Shown here piece after piece: positions 1 to 5,676 of a DNA stretch of 5,699 nt. A model generated the notes under the pieces. That model worked only from the letters and a program-made list of their open reading frames with translations, was not told the DNA's origin and ran no database searches. This DNA is from Dehalococcoidia bacterium. GTDB lineage: Bacteria > Chloroflexota > Dehalococcoidia > Dehalococcoidales > RBG-16-60-22. How positions within the stretch are numbered: position 1 is the first letter of the stretch; every line of letters starts with the position of its first letter. The stretch is taken from assembly GCA_013202615.1 (NCBI GenBank), contig JABMRL010000063.1, positions 1-5,699 of the forward strand. Direction: 5' to 3'. The translations under genes were made by a program, and so were the position numbers.

Positions 1-659
1 ACACTGGCATCCTCCAGGCGCTCCAGCCATGTATGGTGACGGTGGGTGACATGCTGCACGTGTTCCACAATATTGCCAATCGCCTGCCAGCGCTCATCAT
101 GGCTGCGAGGCGGTAAACCTGGCACGCTGGCTACGGGAATGCTCTCTACCAGTTCCTTGATTCCCTGTCCGGTTATTGCCACCGTGGGGATAACGGGGAC
201 GCCGAGCAGCTCTTCAAGCCGTTTTAAATCAATGCTTATGCCGCGGTGGCCGACGTCGTCCCACATGTTCAGGGCGACGACCATCGGAACGCCTTTTTCC
301 TGCAACTGGAGCGTCAGATTGAGGTTTCTCTCCAGGTTGGTGGCATCAACCACATTGATGACCACATCGCCGGTGGCGAGCATTCGCAAAGCAATTTCTT
401 CCGCCTCACAGGTTGGTTCCAGGCCGTAGGTTCCGGGCACATCAACCACTTCCGCCGTATCATCCCCGACCTTCATCTGTCCATGAGTGTAACCAACTGT
501 GGTGCCGGGATAGTTGGAGGCGATAACCCGCACGCCGGTCATTCGTGAAAAAACGACGCTCTTGCCGACGTTGGGGTTGCCCATGAGGAGGATTTGTTTC
601 GGGCCGCCCTTCTCCCCCCGGCGCTTTTTACCGCGTTTTTCCGTGCCGTGACACGCCAT
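1..659 (-). CDS. feoB: FeoB ferrous iron transporter, N-terminal G-protein domain (partial, runs off the left edge)
   Basis: FeoB is the inner-membrane Fe2+ transporter, with a cytosolic N-terminal GTPase domain followed by membrane helices. Only the first 219 codons are in the window. Visible GTPase motifs: G1 GNPNVGKS (residues 27-34), G2 region YPGTT (50-54), G3 DVPG (73-76) and G4 NMWD (131-134). A helical spacer begins near residue 180. The G1 loop ends in Ser plus VVF rather than the common GKTTLFN, marking a divergent FeoB. The first 22 residues are a Lys/Arg/Gly-rich leader beginning MACHG. The ATG at 659 follows a purine-rich Shine-Dalgarno stretch (GAGGGAGA) filling the 15-bp gap after feoA. 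Family is assigned from the motifs plus the fur-feoA context. The membrane part is not visible, so a G-domain-only protein cannot be excluded. Confidence 0.93.
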   Translation of the reverse strand, partial: MACHGTEKRGKKRRGEKGGPKQILLMGNPNVGKSVVFSRMTGVRVIASNYPGTTVGYTHGQMKVGDDTAEVVDVPGTYGLEPTCEAEEIALRMLATGDVVINVVDATNLERNLNLTLQLQEKGVPMVVALNMWDDVGHRGISIDLKRLEELLGVPVIPTVAITGQGIKELVESIPVASVPGLPPRSHDERWQAIGNIVEHVQHVTHRHHTWLERLEDAS

Positions 660-674
660 TCTCCCTCTCCCCCA

Positions 675-920
675 TCACTGCTCGATCTCAACGAGAATCC
701 TGTTCGCCATGCCGAAACCAATCGCCAGCCGGGTACCGCCCAGCTGCACGGTCACCGGCCCCCGCATCATCATCGAACTGACCTTGGTAATCTTTTTACC
801 CGGCCTGATACCCAGAGCGTTGAGGCGGTTCACCATTCCTATCCCCCCATCGATTTGCATCACCCTGCCGCTCTGGCCGGAATACATTTGCCTTAGACTC
901 ACCTGCCTCTTCTCGACCAT
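675..920 (-). CDS. feoA: FeoA, small SH3-like partner of FeoB
   Basis: FeoA is a small cytosolic SH3-fold protein required for, or regulating, Fe2+ uptake through FeoB. The 81-residue product has the usual family length. It shows the family pattern: a glycine-rich early strand (GQSGRVMQIDGG, 15-26), the NRLNALGIRPGKKI block (31-44) matching the RL..LGI.PG signature, a GPVTVQLGGTRLAIG strand pair (54-68), and a terminal NRILVEIE strand (73-80). The ATG at 920 has AGAGG four bases upstream, a slightly short spacing. It lies 31 bp after fur and 15 bp before feoB, so all three are likely co-transcribed from the Fur-controlled promoter upstream of fur. No alternative family fits as well. Confidence 0.95.
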   Translation of the reverse strand: MVEKRQVSLRQMYSGQSGRVMQIDGGIGMVNRLNALGIRPGKKITKVSSMMMRGPVTVQLGGTRLAIGFGMANRILVEIEQ

Positions 921-951
921 ATATCCTCTTTTCTACAGAGCCATGCCGCCC

Positions 952-1374
952 TTACCGCCGGGCCCGCTGACAACGGGCGCAGTAGCCGGCAACGCTTATT
1001 TCCGTTTCTTCAATTTCGAAGCCTTTTGCTTCCGGCACTTCCTTTTTCAGATAGCTTGACAATGGGTAGTCAAATTCAATAACCCGCCCACAGCCAAGGC
1101 AAACCAGGTGATGGTGTTCCCTGGTCGGCTTTACCTCATAATGATGATGGCTTTCAGTAAAATGCAGCTCATCTATCAGGTCCAGCTCCTTCATCATCTG
1201 CAGGGTGCGATAGACTGTAGAGAGGCTGAGGCGCGGTTCCTTTTCACGGGCACGGCGGAATATCTCATCGGCGTCAAGATGCCCCTGCCCCCGACGGATA
1301 ATGTCCATAATCAGGGCTCGCTGGCGAGTAGACCTCTTCCCGGCCCCGTTCAGTTTTCTGCTACCCGTTGTCAT
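952..1374 (-). CDS. fur: Fur-family ferric uptake regulator
   Basis: This is a metal-dependent transcriptional repressor that binds DNA as a dimer when loaded with Fe2+. At 140 residues it has normal Fur length. The N-terminal winged helix includes HLDADEIF (32-39) and the recognition segment LSLSTVYRTLQMM (49-61). The C-terminal dimerisation and metal domain has HHHYE (76-80), EHHH (86-89), a first Zn cysteine pair CLGC (92-95), VIEF (98-101) and a second pair CARC (132-135), giving a complete structural Zn site. Glu100 sits where PerR carries its key Asp, which favours Fur over the peroxide sensor PerR. The ATG at 1374 follows a GGTGG-type ribosome site seven bases away. It heads the fur-feoA-feoB unit, and a Fur-type palindrome sits on its own promoter, indicating autoregulation. 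Zur or Mur specificity is less likely given the feoAB partners. Confidence 0.94.
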   Translation of the reverse strand: MTTGSRKLNGAGKRSTRQRALIMDIIRRGQGHLDADEIFRRAREKEPRLSLSTVYRTLQMMKELDLIDELHFTESHHHYEVKPTREHHHLVCLGCGRVIEFDYPLSSYLKKEVPEAKGFEIEETEISVAGYCARCQRARR

Positions 1375-1402
1375 TTCACTGCCACCCTTAATATCTTAAT
1401 GC

Positions 1403-1423
1403 TATTGCAAATCATTTGCAATA
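1403..1423. promoter_or_regulatory. Fur-type operator, perfect 21-bp palindrome
   Basis: Two 10-bp arms, TATTGCAAAT and ATTTGCAATA, flank a single C at 1413 and are exact reverse complements. The inner 15 bp read TGCAAAT-C-ATTTGCA, the 7-1-7 layout of the known Fur box (TGATAAT-N-ATTATCA), matching at TG, AAT, ATT and CA. The palindrome lies 28 bp upstream of the fur start codon and begins four bases downstream of the -10 hexamer, so it covers the predicted transcription start. Bound Fur would block RNA polymerase. The position and symmetry are seen directly; the identity of the binding protein is inferred from the adjacent fur and feoAB genes. Confidence 0.85.
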
Positions 1424-1426
1424 ATA

Positions 1427-1455
1427 ATTATATATCATATGCCGTTTCCCGTCAA
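1427..1455 (-). promoter_or_regulatory. Sigma70-type promoter for fur-feoAB
   Basis: Reading the minus strand, TTGACG (1455-1450) is followed by exactly 17 bp and then TATAAT (1432-1427). This is one mismatch from the -35 consensus and a perfect -10. The start of transcription would fall near 1420, inside the Fur-type palindrome, leaving a leader of about 45 bases before the fur ATG at 1374. The surrounding stretch is clearly more AT-rich than the neighbouring genes. No T-rich terminator precedes it. Confidence 0.82.
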
Positions 1456-1456
1456 T

Positions 1457-1471
1457 TGGAAAGCCTTTCCA
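1457..1471. repeat. Second 7-1-7 palindrome next to the -35 box
   Basis: TGGAAAG and CTTTCCA form perfect 7-bp arms around a single C at 1464. It lies 7 bp downstream of the MFS stop codon and 1 bp upstream of the -35 hexamer, centred near -44 relative to the predicted start. It could be an operator for a second regulator, or a small RNA hairpin (6-bp stem, 3-base loop) at the end of the MFS transcript. There is no T run after it, so an intrinsic terminator is not supported. Confidence 0.45.
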
Positions 1472-1478
1472 GTGTTTA

Positions 1479-2711
1479 TCAACGCTTGCGCAGTGTCGAA
1501 GCCCAGGCGATAAGGATGATGGCGATTACTATAGCCGCCGCCGAATTAACCAGCAGCATGGTTGGTGCTCCCCAGAAGCCAGCACCAGCGCCGGTGAGCA
1601 GGTTGCCCAGTGGCAGTGTGCCAACGGCAAACGCACGTACCCCGGAAACCCTGCCCCGCATTTCCTCTGTGGACCACATCAGTAGCAGTGACTGAATGAG
1701 CGCCATGCACATCCCCTGATTCAGTCCGGCTACAACCAGAATAACCAGAGACAGGGGAAAGAGGCGCGAGAAGGCGAAGAGCACCAGCATGGTCGGCCAG
1801 GCAATGGTTACCGCCGCCAGCAGCCTTCCCCGACGTATCGAATCGGGCATTATGGCAATCAGGAACGGACCAACCGTATTACCAAGTCCAATCGCCGCCA
1901 TGAGCAGGCTATAGCCAATCACCTCGGTATGCAGGACGTCCCGGGCAAATACCGGAATCAGGGTGAACCAGTACGGGAAGACGAAGAGGTTCACCAGAGC
2001 CGCAATCAGTATCAGTGCGGAAAGAGCCCGGTCCTGTCCCAGGTAGCGGAAGCCCGCCACCAGGCTCTGCCACATTGATTCCCGGGCCACCGGCCCGGGT
2101 GGCGGTTCGATTTTCATGGGCAAAAGAGAGAAGAAAGACAGGCAGAAGCTGGCGGCAATCAAAGCAAAGCAACCGCTGGCTCCGATAACCTCGAGCAGGC
2201 TCCCGCCGAGAAGCGGCCCCAGTATAGTGGTGCTGCCCTGCGCTACAAACAGGAGAGAGATGGCCGCGACCACGTGGTGTCTTTTCACGATATCGGCAGC
2301 AGTGGCATGCCGGGTGGAATAATCAAAGGTATATGATACGCCGCCTACCAGGGTGAACAGAAAGAGATGCCATACCTCAAGGTGTGAGGCCTGGAATAAC
2401 ACCATGATAATCAGGGCGCTGAAAGCGTAAACCACCTGCACGGTGATAAGAATCTTACGCCGGTTAAATCGGTCGGCGATGGTACCGCAGAAAGGGCCCA
2501 GCAGCATGGAAACAAAGCGGCAGGTCCCCAGCAGGCCAACCATCAAAGGGGAATCCGTCATCTCCAGAACCAGCCAGGCACCGACCACCGTTTCCATCCA
2601 GCGGCCAATAAAAGTACCCATTGACGAGATGAAAAGGAGGCGGAATTGCGGGTAGCGCCAGGCGGCCAGAAACTGGCGACGTTCCGTGGAGGGGGCTTCA
2701 GCTTCAGGCAA
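1479..2711 (-). CDS. MFS transporter, EntS/MFS_3-like exporter
   Basis: This is a predicted inner-membrane major facilitator, 410 residues long, with the hydrophobic layout of 12 transmembrane helices in two halves joined by a charged loop (about 200-228). The loop between helices 2 and 3 carries the MFS motif A form GTIADRFNRR (76-85). The second half carries a related MRGRVSGVRA segment (351-360). The short N-terminal WRYPQFRLLF stretch (18-27) and overall pattern resemble the EntS/MFS_3 group of siderophore or drug exporters; the substrate cannot be read from the sequence. The start is TTG at 2711: GGAG lies seven bases upstream, an in-frame stop lies further upstream, and no nearby ATG preserves helix 1. 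It follows the patatin gene by 18 bp and precedes the Fur-controlled promoter, but no Fur-type site precedes the MFS gene itself. Confidence 0.9.
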   Translation of the reverse strand: MPEAEAPSTERRQFLAAWRYPQFRLLFISSMGTFIGRWMETVVGAWLVLEMTDSPLMVGLLGTCRFVSMLLGPFCGTIADRFNRRKILITVQVVYAFSALIIMVLFQASHLEVWHLFLFTLVGGVSYTFDYSTRHATAADIVKRHHVVAAISLLFVAQGSTTILGPLLGGSLLEVIGASGCFALIAASFCLSFFSLLPMKIEPPPGPVARESMWQSLVAGFRYLGQDRALSALILIAALVNLFVFPYWFTLIPVFARDVLHTEVIGYSLLMAAIGLGNTVGPFLIAIMPDSIRRGRLLAAVTIAWPTMLVLFAFSRLFPLSLVILVVAGLNQGMCMALIQSLLLMWSTEEMRGRVSGVRAFAVGTLPLGNLLTGAGAGFWGAPTMLLVNSAAAIVIAIILIAWASTLRKR

Positions 2712-2718
2712 TATCAGA

Positions 2719-2722
2719 CTCC
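2719..2722 (-). promoter_or_regulatory. Ribosome binding site fixing the TTG start of the MFS gene
   Basis: GGAG on the minus strand is followed by a 7-base spacer and then TTG at 2711. An in-frame TGA lies a few codons further upstream and no ATG or GTG lies between, so this site decides the start. It lies in the 18-bp gap after the patatin stop codon. Confidence 0.7.
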
Positions 2723-2729
2723 ACAGGCT

Positions 2730-3548
2730 TCAGGCTCCCAGCCTGCTTTTGATTTCAGGCATGGCGTTTTGTGCCGCCAGTTCACCCTGTTTGATGAACT
2801 CCCGGGCATGATTGTAATCACCCGCCCCGATATGCACAACGTCCGGTTCAATCACGACGTCGGCTTTTTCCAAACCCGACCTCACCAGCGAATAGGTGCC
2901 GATGTGTATGGATTGAACCAGGACATGGAGGATGTTTGGCTCCCTGGTGCCCTTCGTGCTTCTCTTAATCGATTGGTGTGTCGGGTCGAGCACGCCGGGG
3001 ATAACATTGATCGCAATAATGAAATCAGCGCCCATTTCTCTGGCAAGGCTCACCGGCACCGGGTTGGTCAGGCCGCCATCCACCAGATTTCTGCCTCTCC
3101 GCTTCACCACGGTGAATACTCCTGGCAGGGAAATGCTGGCCCTGACCGCTTCTACCACGGAACCTCGGTCGAGCACAACCGCTTCCCCGGTATCGATGTC
3201 GGTCGCGGTGCAGGCGAACGGTATCAGCAAATCGCTGAATTTGATATTGCCGTCGAGAAGCGAGGCCAGCAGGTCGCTGAATTTCTTCCCCCTGATGAGC
3301 CCGGTCCTGGGCAGGGCCGGGTCGATGAACTGGGTCAGCCTGCGCTGTGAAAGTTCGATGACTTTCTCTTTGATGAGGCCGGCGTTTTTACCCCGCGCAT
3401 AGAGCGAACCAACCGCGGCCCCGACGCTCGTGCCGGCAATCAGGTCAACGGGAATGCCTTCTTTTTCCAGAACGGTCAGTACACCGATGTGCGTTATTCC
3501 CCGCGCCGCACCACCCCCCAGTGCCAGCCCGACCTTTGGCTTCGGCAG
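2730..3548 (-). CDS. Patatin-like phospholipase, RssA/NTE-type, with CTG start
   Basis: This is a predicted serine acyl hydrolase of the patatin fold, acting on lipid esters with a Ser-Asp dyad. Read from a CTG at 3548 it gives 272 residues, close to the compact bacterial RssA type. Visible motifs: oxyanion loop GGGAARG (11-17), nucleophile elbow GTSVG (39-43, Ser41), the TATDIDTGE segment (114-122), SISLPGVF (138-145) and the catalytic DGG (157-159, Asp157) followed by LTNPVPV. No signal peptide is seen, so it is probably cytosolic or membrane-peripheral. No in-frame ATG, GTG or TTG exists before 3230, and starting there would discard Ser41 and the oxyanion loop. CTG is supported by AGGAGG seven bases upstream. 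The start lies 1 bp after the stop of the MauE-like gene, implying translational coupling. The physiological lipid substrate is unknown. Confidence 0.9.
   Translation of the reverse strand: MPKPKVGLALGGGAARGITHIGVLTVLEKEGIPVDLIAGTSVGAAVGSLYARGKNAGLIKEKVIELSQRRLTQFIDPALPRTGLIRGKKFSDLLASLLDGNIKFSDLLIPFACTATDIDTGEAVVLDRGSVVEAVRASISLPGVFTVVKRRGRNLVDGGLTNPVPVSLAREMGADFIIAINVIPGVLDPTHQSIKRSTKGTREPNILHVLVQSIHIGTYSLVRSGLEKADVVIEPDVVHIGAGDYNHAREFIKQGELAAQNAMPEIKSRLGA
2731..2745. repeat. Short hairpin at the patatin/MFS junction
   Basis: CAGGCT and AGCCTG form a perfect 6-bp stem around three bases. It overlaps the last codons and stop of the patatin gene and ends 8 bases before the MFS ribosome site. 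Three copies of a TTCAGGC core (2703-2709, 2729-2735, 2754-2760) recur at about 26-bp steps here. There is no T run, so it is not a terminator. It could affect translation of the MFS gene or be chance. Confidence 0.35.
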
Positions 3549-3549
3549 T

Positions 3550-4017
3550 TCAGTTCCTCCTCAAGAACCAGGGATTGATACTGATAAATTTGCCCCGGTA
3601 ATAGAATAAAATCATGATGCCAAGGATAAGCATCACAATATCGATATACAGTGCTCCGGCAATAGACAGCCTTAACTGTACCCATCTTTCCGCCGCTCCA
3701 AAACAGTTGCAGGGTTTGTCGCCAAGTCCCTGAATGAGCAGTATGGTGTTATTGGCAATCAGGCCAACGGTAAGTGGCAGCGCAAAGGAAGCCACCAGCC
3801 GGGCGATAACACCGGTGACGAGGAGCACGCCAATCAAAACCTCAATACGGGGCAACCACTCGTAGATGAACTTGTCCACCGCGTTTGGTAAAAAATCCGG
3901 GAAAACAAAAATGATAGACGATTCCATCGGGTTGAGCAGTTTCCCCAGACCGGCGGCCAGAAAAATAAGGCCCAGGATGATACCGGCGCCAGTAGCTAAC
4001 CAGTTAGCACGTGTCAT
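3550..4017 (-). CDS. MauE/DoxX-like integral membrane protein with CxCFG motif
   Basis: This small membrane protein of 155 residues has four probable transmembrane helices (about 7-24, 58-75, 78-97 and 117-139). The first helix carries the DoxX/MauE-like GLIFLAAGLGKLLNP pattern (16-30). Between helices 3 and 4 lies PCNCFG (102-107), the CxCFG form typical of MauE-type proteins. MauE is needed for maturation of methylamine dehydrogenase, and relatives are thought to work in membrane-linked thiol redox chemistry. No methylamine genes are present here, so only a redox-linked role is suggested. I chose ATG 4017 because AAGGTG lies nine bases upstream; a GTG at 4029 is in frame but lacks a well-placed ribosome site. 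It follows the HerA gene by 48 bp, and its end contains the ribosome site for the patatin gene. Confidence 0.82.
   Translation of the reverse strand: MTRANWLATGAGIILGLIFLAAGLGKLLNPMESSIIFVFPDFLPNAVDKFIYEWLPRIEVLIGVLLVTGVIARLVASFALPLTVGLIANNTILLIQGLGDKPCNCFGAAERWVQLRLSIAGALYIDIVMLILGIMILFYYRGKFISINPWFLRRN
3556..3561 (-). promoter_or_regulatory. Ribosome binding site for the CTG-start patatin gene
   Basis: A perfect AGGAGG on the minus strand lies seven bases before the CTG at 3548. It is encoded within the Arg-Arg codons just before the stop of the upstream membrane-protein gene. The match and spacing are what make CTG believable as the start, since no standard start codon is available in frame. 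Confidence 0.8.
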
Positions 4018-4065
4018 GATATAACGCACCTTAATTGTTTGTGTTTCCTGTGGAGGACCAGCCCC

Positions 4066-5676
4066 TCATCCCCACAGTTCTTCGATGTCTTTTTCCGCCT
4101 GTTTCCCGCCTTCGGTCTTTCCGGCAGTGAGAAGTTCTTTATAAGACTGTGGTGAGCCGTACTCCCTCGTCTGGATGACCACCGGCATCGGCACGGCATG
4201 CCCGAAAATGAGCGCCTGCTGCTTCGACTCCAGCCGGGAGAGCACCGATTTCAGAGCGCTTTTGCCGGAAACGCCGGCGAGGACACTGTCAACATCCCGC
4301 TCGTTGTCGAGCAGGCAGGTGATTTTGGTACCCATCTGCGACATCACCTCGGCGTCTATGCCGCTGGGACGCTGGTCAATGACCAGCAGTGTCACATTGT
4401 ATTTTCTCATCTCACGGGCGATGGTGCCGAAAATGGTCCTGGCGGCAACCTCCGGGTTTAGAAAACGGTGTGCCTCCTCAATGGTGATGACCAGCGGCTT
4501 GGGCTTGGTGGTCTCCTCACCCATCGCCTTCTCCATCCGGTCGCGGTACTGGGAGTGAATCCGCCGCGTCAACAGATTGGCCACCAGAATGTAGGCGGTG
4601 ATATCGGTGTAGCGGCCAAACTCCAGGACGACGTTTATGCCCCGGTCAAGGTATTCCAGAATGCGCGCGACCGCGTTATCCGGAGCCTGGGGCTCGATGA
4701 AAGGGAAGCGGCTTATCATGGCCAGCCCCCTCTTTAAATTCTGGAAGGTGCTCTCGTGGATAGCCAACTCATTTAATAACTGCCTGGTCTCATCTGAATC
4801 AGTCAAATCTGCGGCCTGCTGCAGCCAGTTCTTGCCAAATCGCCGCCGCAGCTGGTAAATGGCTTCCACGGCCGGCTCGGTGAGGTTCAGGGTCTGGCGC
4901 AGCAGTGACATGTCCTCAGGCTCTATCTCATCATAGCCAATCCTGACGACAAAGTCGGTGCTCACCTTTCTCCGTCGCGAGCTTTCCTCATCAAGGGTGA
5001 ACACCGCCACCTTCGAGGGGAAGAGCTGCTTCAACCCTTTGACGGAGCGTCCCCCCTCACTCGTCCCCGCCCAGCCGTACTCGTTGTGCATATCGAAAAT
5101 CAAGTTCACCGCGGCGCTTTTCTGCAGCATGCCGATGAGCAATATGCGAGTGAGGAACGTCTTGCCCGTGCCGCTCTTGCCGAAGATGCCGTTGGAGCGC
5201 TTGACCAGTTCCGGCAGGTCGAGGCATATCCTGGTTTCCATATCGAGCGGCGTTCCCACGTAAAACCTCTTTTCGTCCTCGCCGCCGAAGACGAGCTCAA
5301 CATCCGCCTGCGAGGCCAGGTTGACCACCGAGAAGTGGCTGGGCACCGTCTTTACCGGCTGCGGCCCTTCTATCAGGTCCGCCACGTCGCTGCTGATGGT
5401 GAGCATGGGCAGTACGTGCAGGATGCCGTAGGTGCTCGTGCCGGAGAGCACTTCAGAAACAAAGGGGTCGGAGACATCGGGCGGCGTCAGCGTAAATCGC
5501 GGGTCAATGACGCCCAGCTCGATATCGGTTATCATGCCGAAAAAGCGCTGCCTCTGCCCTTCGATGGTGACGTAGCGACCCATCGCCATGTCCTCCACCG
5601 ATACCGTCCCATCGAGTTTTACCTCAACGCCGCTCTCCAGCGAGCCGGAGACAACAACGCCCAGTCTATCCGTCAT
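4066..5676 (-). CDS. herA: HerA-family ATPase (HAS-barrel plus FtsK/HerA motor domain)
   Basis: This is a predicted hexameric DNA-translocating ATPase of the HerA/FtsK superfamily. HerA typically works with the NurA nuclease in DNA end resection. The 536-residue product has a beta-rich N-terminal region (about 1-90) consistent with a HAS-barrel, including GRYVTIEGQRQRFFGMITD (33-51). The motor domain has Walker A GKSGTGKT (166-173), FDMHNEYG (194-201), Walker B LVITIEEAH (395-403) and a downstream DQRPSGID segment (434-441). REMRK (421-425) is a candidate arginine-finger region. Length and layout match stand-alone HerA proteins. The ATG at 5676 has GGGGAGG five bases upstream. No nuclease is visible in the window; a partner could lie just upstream off the edge, where an overlapping reading frame ends. 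The last 25 residues are charged and probably flexible. Symbol given by family, not proven orthology. Confidence 0.88.
   Translation of the reverse strand: MTDRLGVVVSGSLESGVEVKLDGTVSVEDMAMGRYVTIEGQRQRFFGMITDIELGVIDPRFTLTPPDVSDPFVSEVLSGTSTYGILHVLPMLTISSDVADLIEGPQPVKTVPSHFSVVNLASQADVELVFGGEDEKRFYVGTPLDMETRICLDLPELVKRSNGIFGKSGTGKTFLTRILLIGMLQKSAAVNLIFDMHNEYGWAGTSEGGRSVKGLKQLFPSKVAVFTLDEESSRRRKVSTDFVVRIGYDEIEPEDMSLLRQTLNLTEPAVEAIYQLRRRFGKNWLQQAADLTDSDETRQLLNELAIHESTFQNLKRGLAMISRFPFIEPQAPDNAVARILEYLDRGINVVLEFGRYTDITAYILVANLLTRRIHSQYRDRMEKAMGEETTKPKPLVITIEEAHRFLNPEVAARTIFGTIAREMRKYNVTLLVIDQRPSGIDAEVMSQMGTKITCLLDNERDVDSVLAGVSGKSALKSVLSRLESKQQALIFGHAVPMPVVIQTREYGSPQSYKELLTAGKTEGGKQAEKDIEELWG

Noticed and set aside
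46..548. Plus-strand open frames opposite the feoB start region
   Set aside because: The minus strand here encodes an unmistakable FeoB GTPase domain with G1, G3 and G4 motifs in order; the plus-strand products match nothing.
952..1374. PerR rather than Fur
   Set aside because: The position of the PerR signature Asp is Glu100 here, and the downstream genes are feoA and feoB; both favour Fur, although sensing cannot be proved from sequence.
1457..1471. Intrinsic terminator for the MFS gene
   Set aside because: The stem is short and the sequence after it on the minus strand has no T run; it also abuts the -35 element.
1108..1695. A 195-codon plus-strand open frame
   Set aside because: It lies antisense across fur, the promoter region and the end of the MFS gene. 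The product has no recognisable domain, and the minus-strand genes carry clear family motifs.
2730..3230. Patatin gene starting at TTG 3230
   Set aside because: This start lacks the oxyanion loop and nucleophile, which are encoded intact in the same frame upstream to 3548 behind a perfect ribosome site.
2646..3350. A 234-codon plus-strand open frame
   Set aside because: It is the antisense shadow of the patatin gene and the MFS start. The product is low in recognisable structure and has no plausible ribosome site.
4018..4029. GTG at 4029 as the start of the MauE-like protein
   Set aside because: No ribosome site is well placed for it, whereas AAGGTG, which includes this GTG, is at nine-base spacing from ATG 4017.
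4066..5676. HerA as part of an antiphage Sir2-HerA or DUF4297-HerA system
   Set aside because: No Sir2, DUF4297 or other effector gene is visible. The downstream neighbours are a membrane protein and a patatin, so a housekeeping HerA is the simpler reading unless the upstream gene shows otherwise.
2730..5676. A patatin-based defence module such as CBASS CapV
   Set aside because: No nucleotide cyclase (CD-NTase) gene accompanies the patatin in the window, and the protein looks like the compact RssA type.
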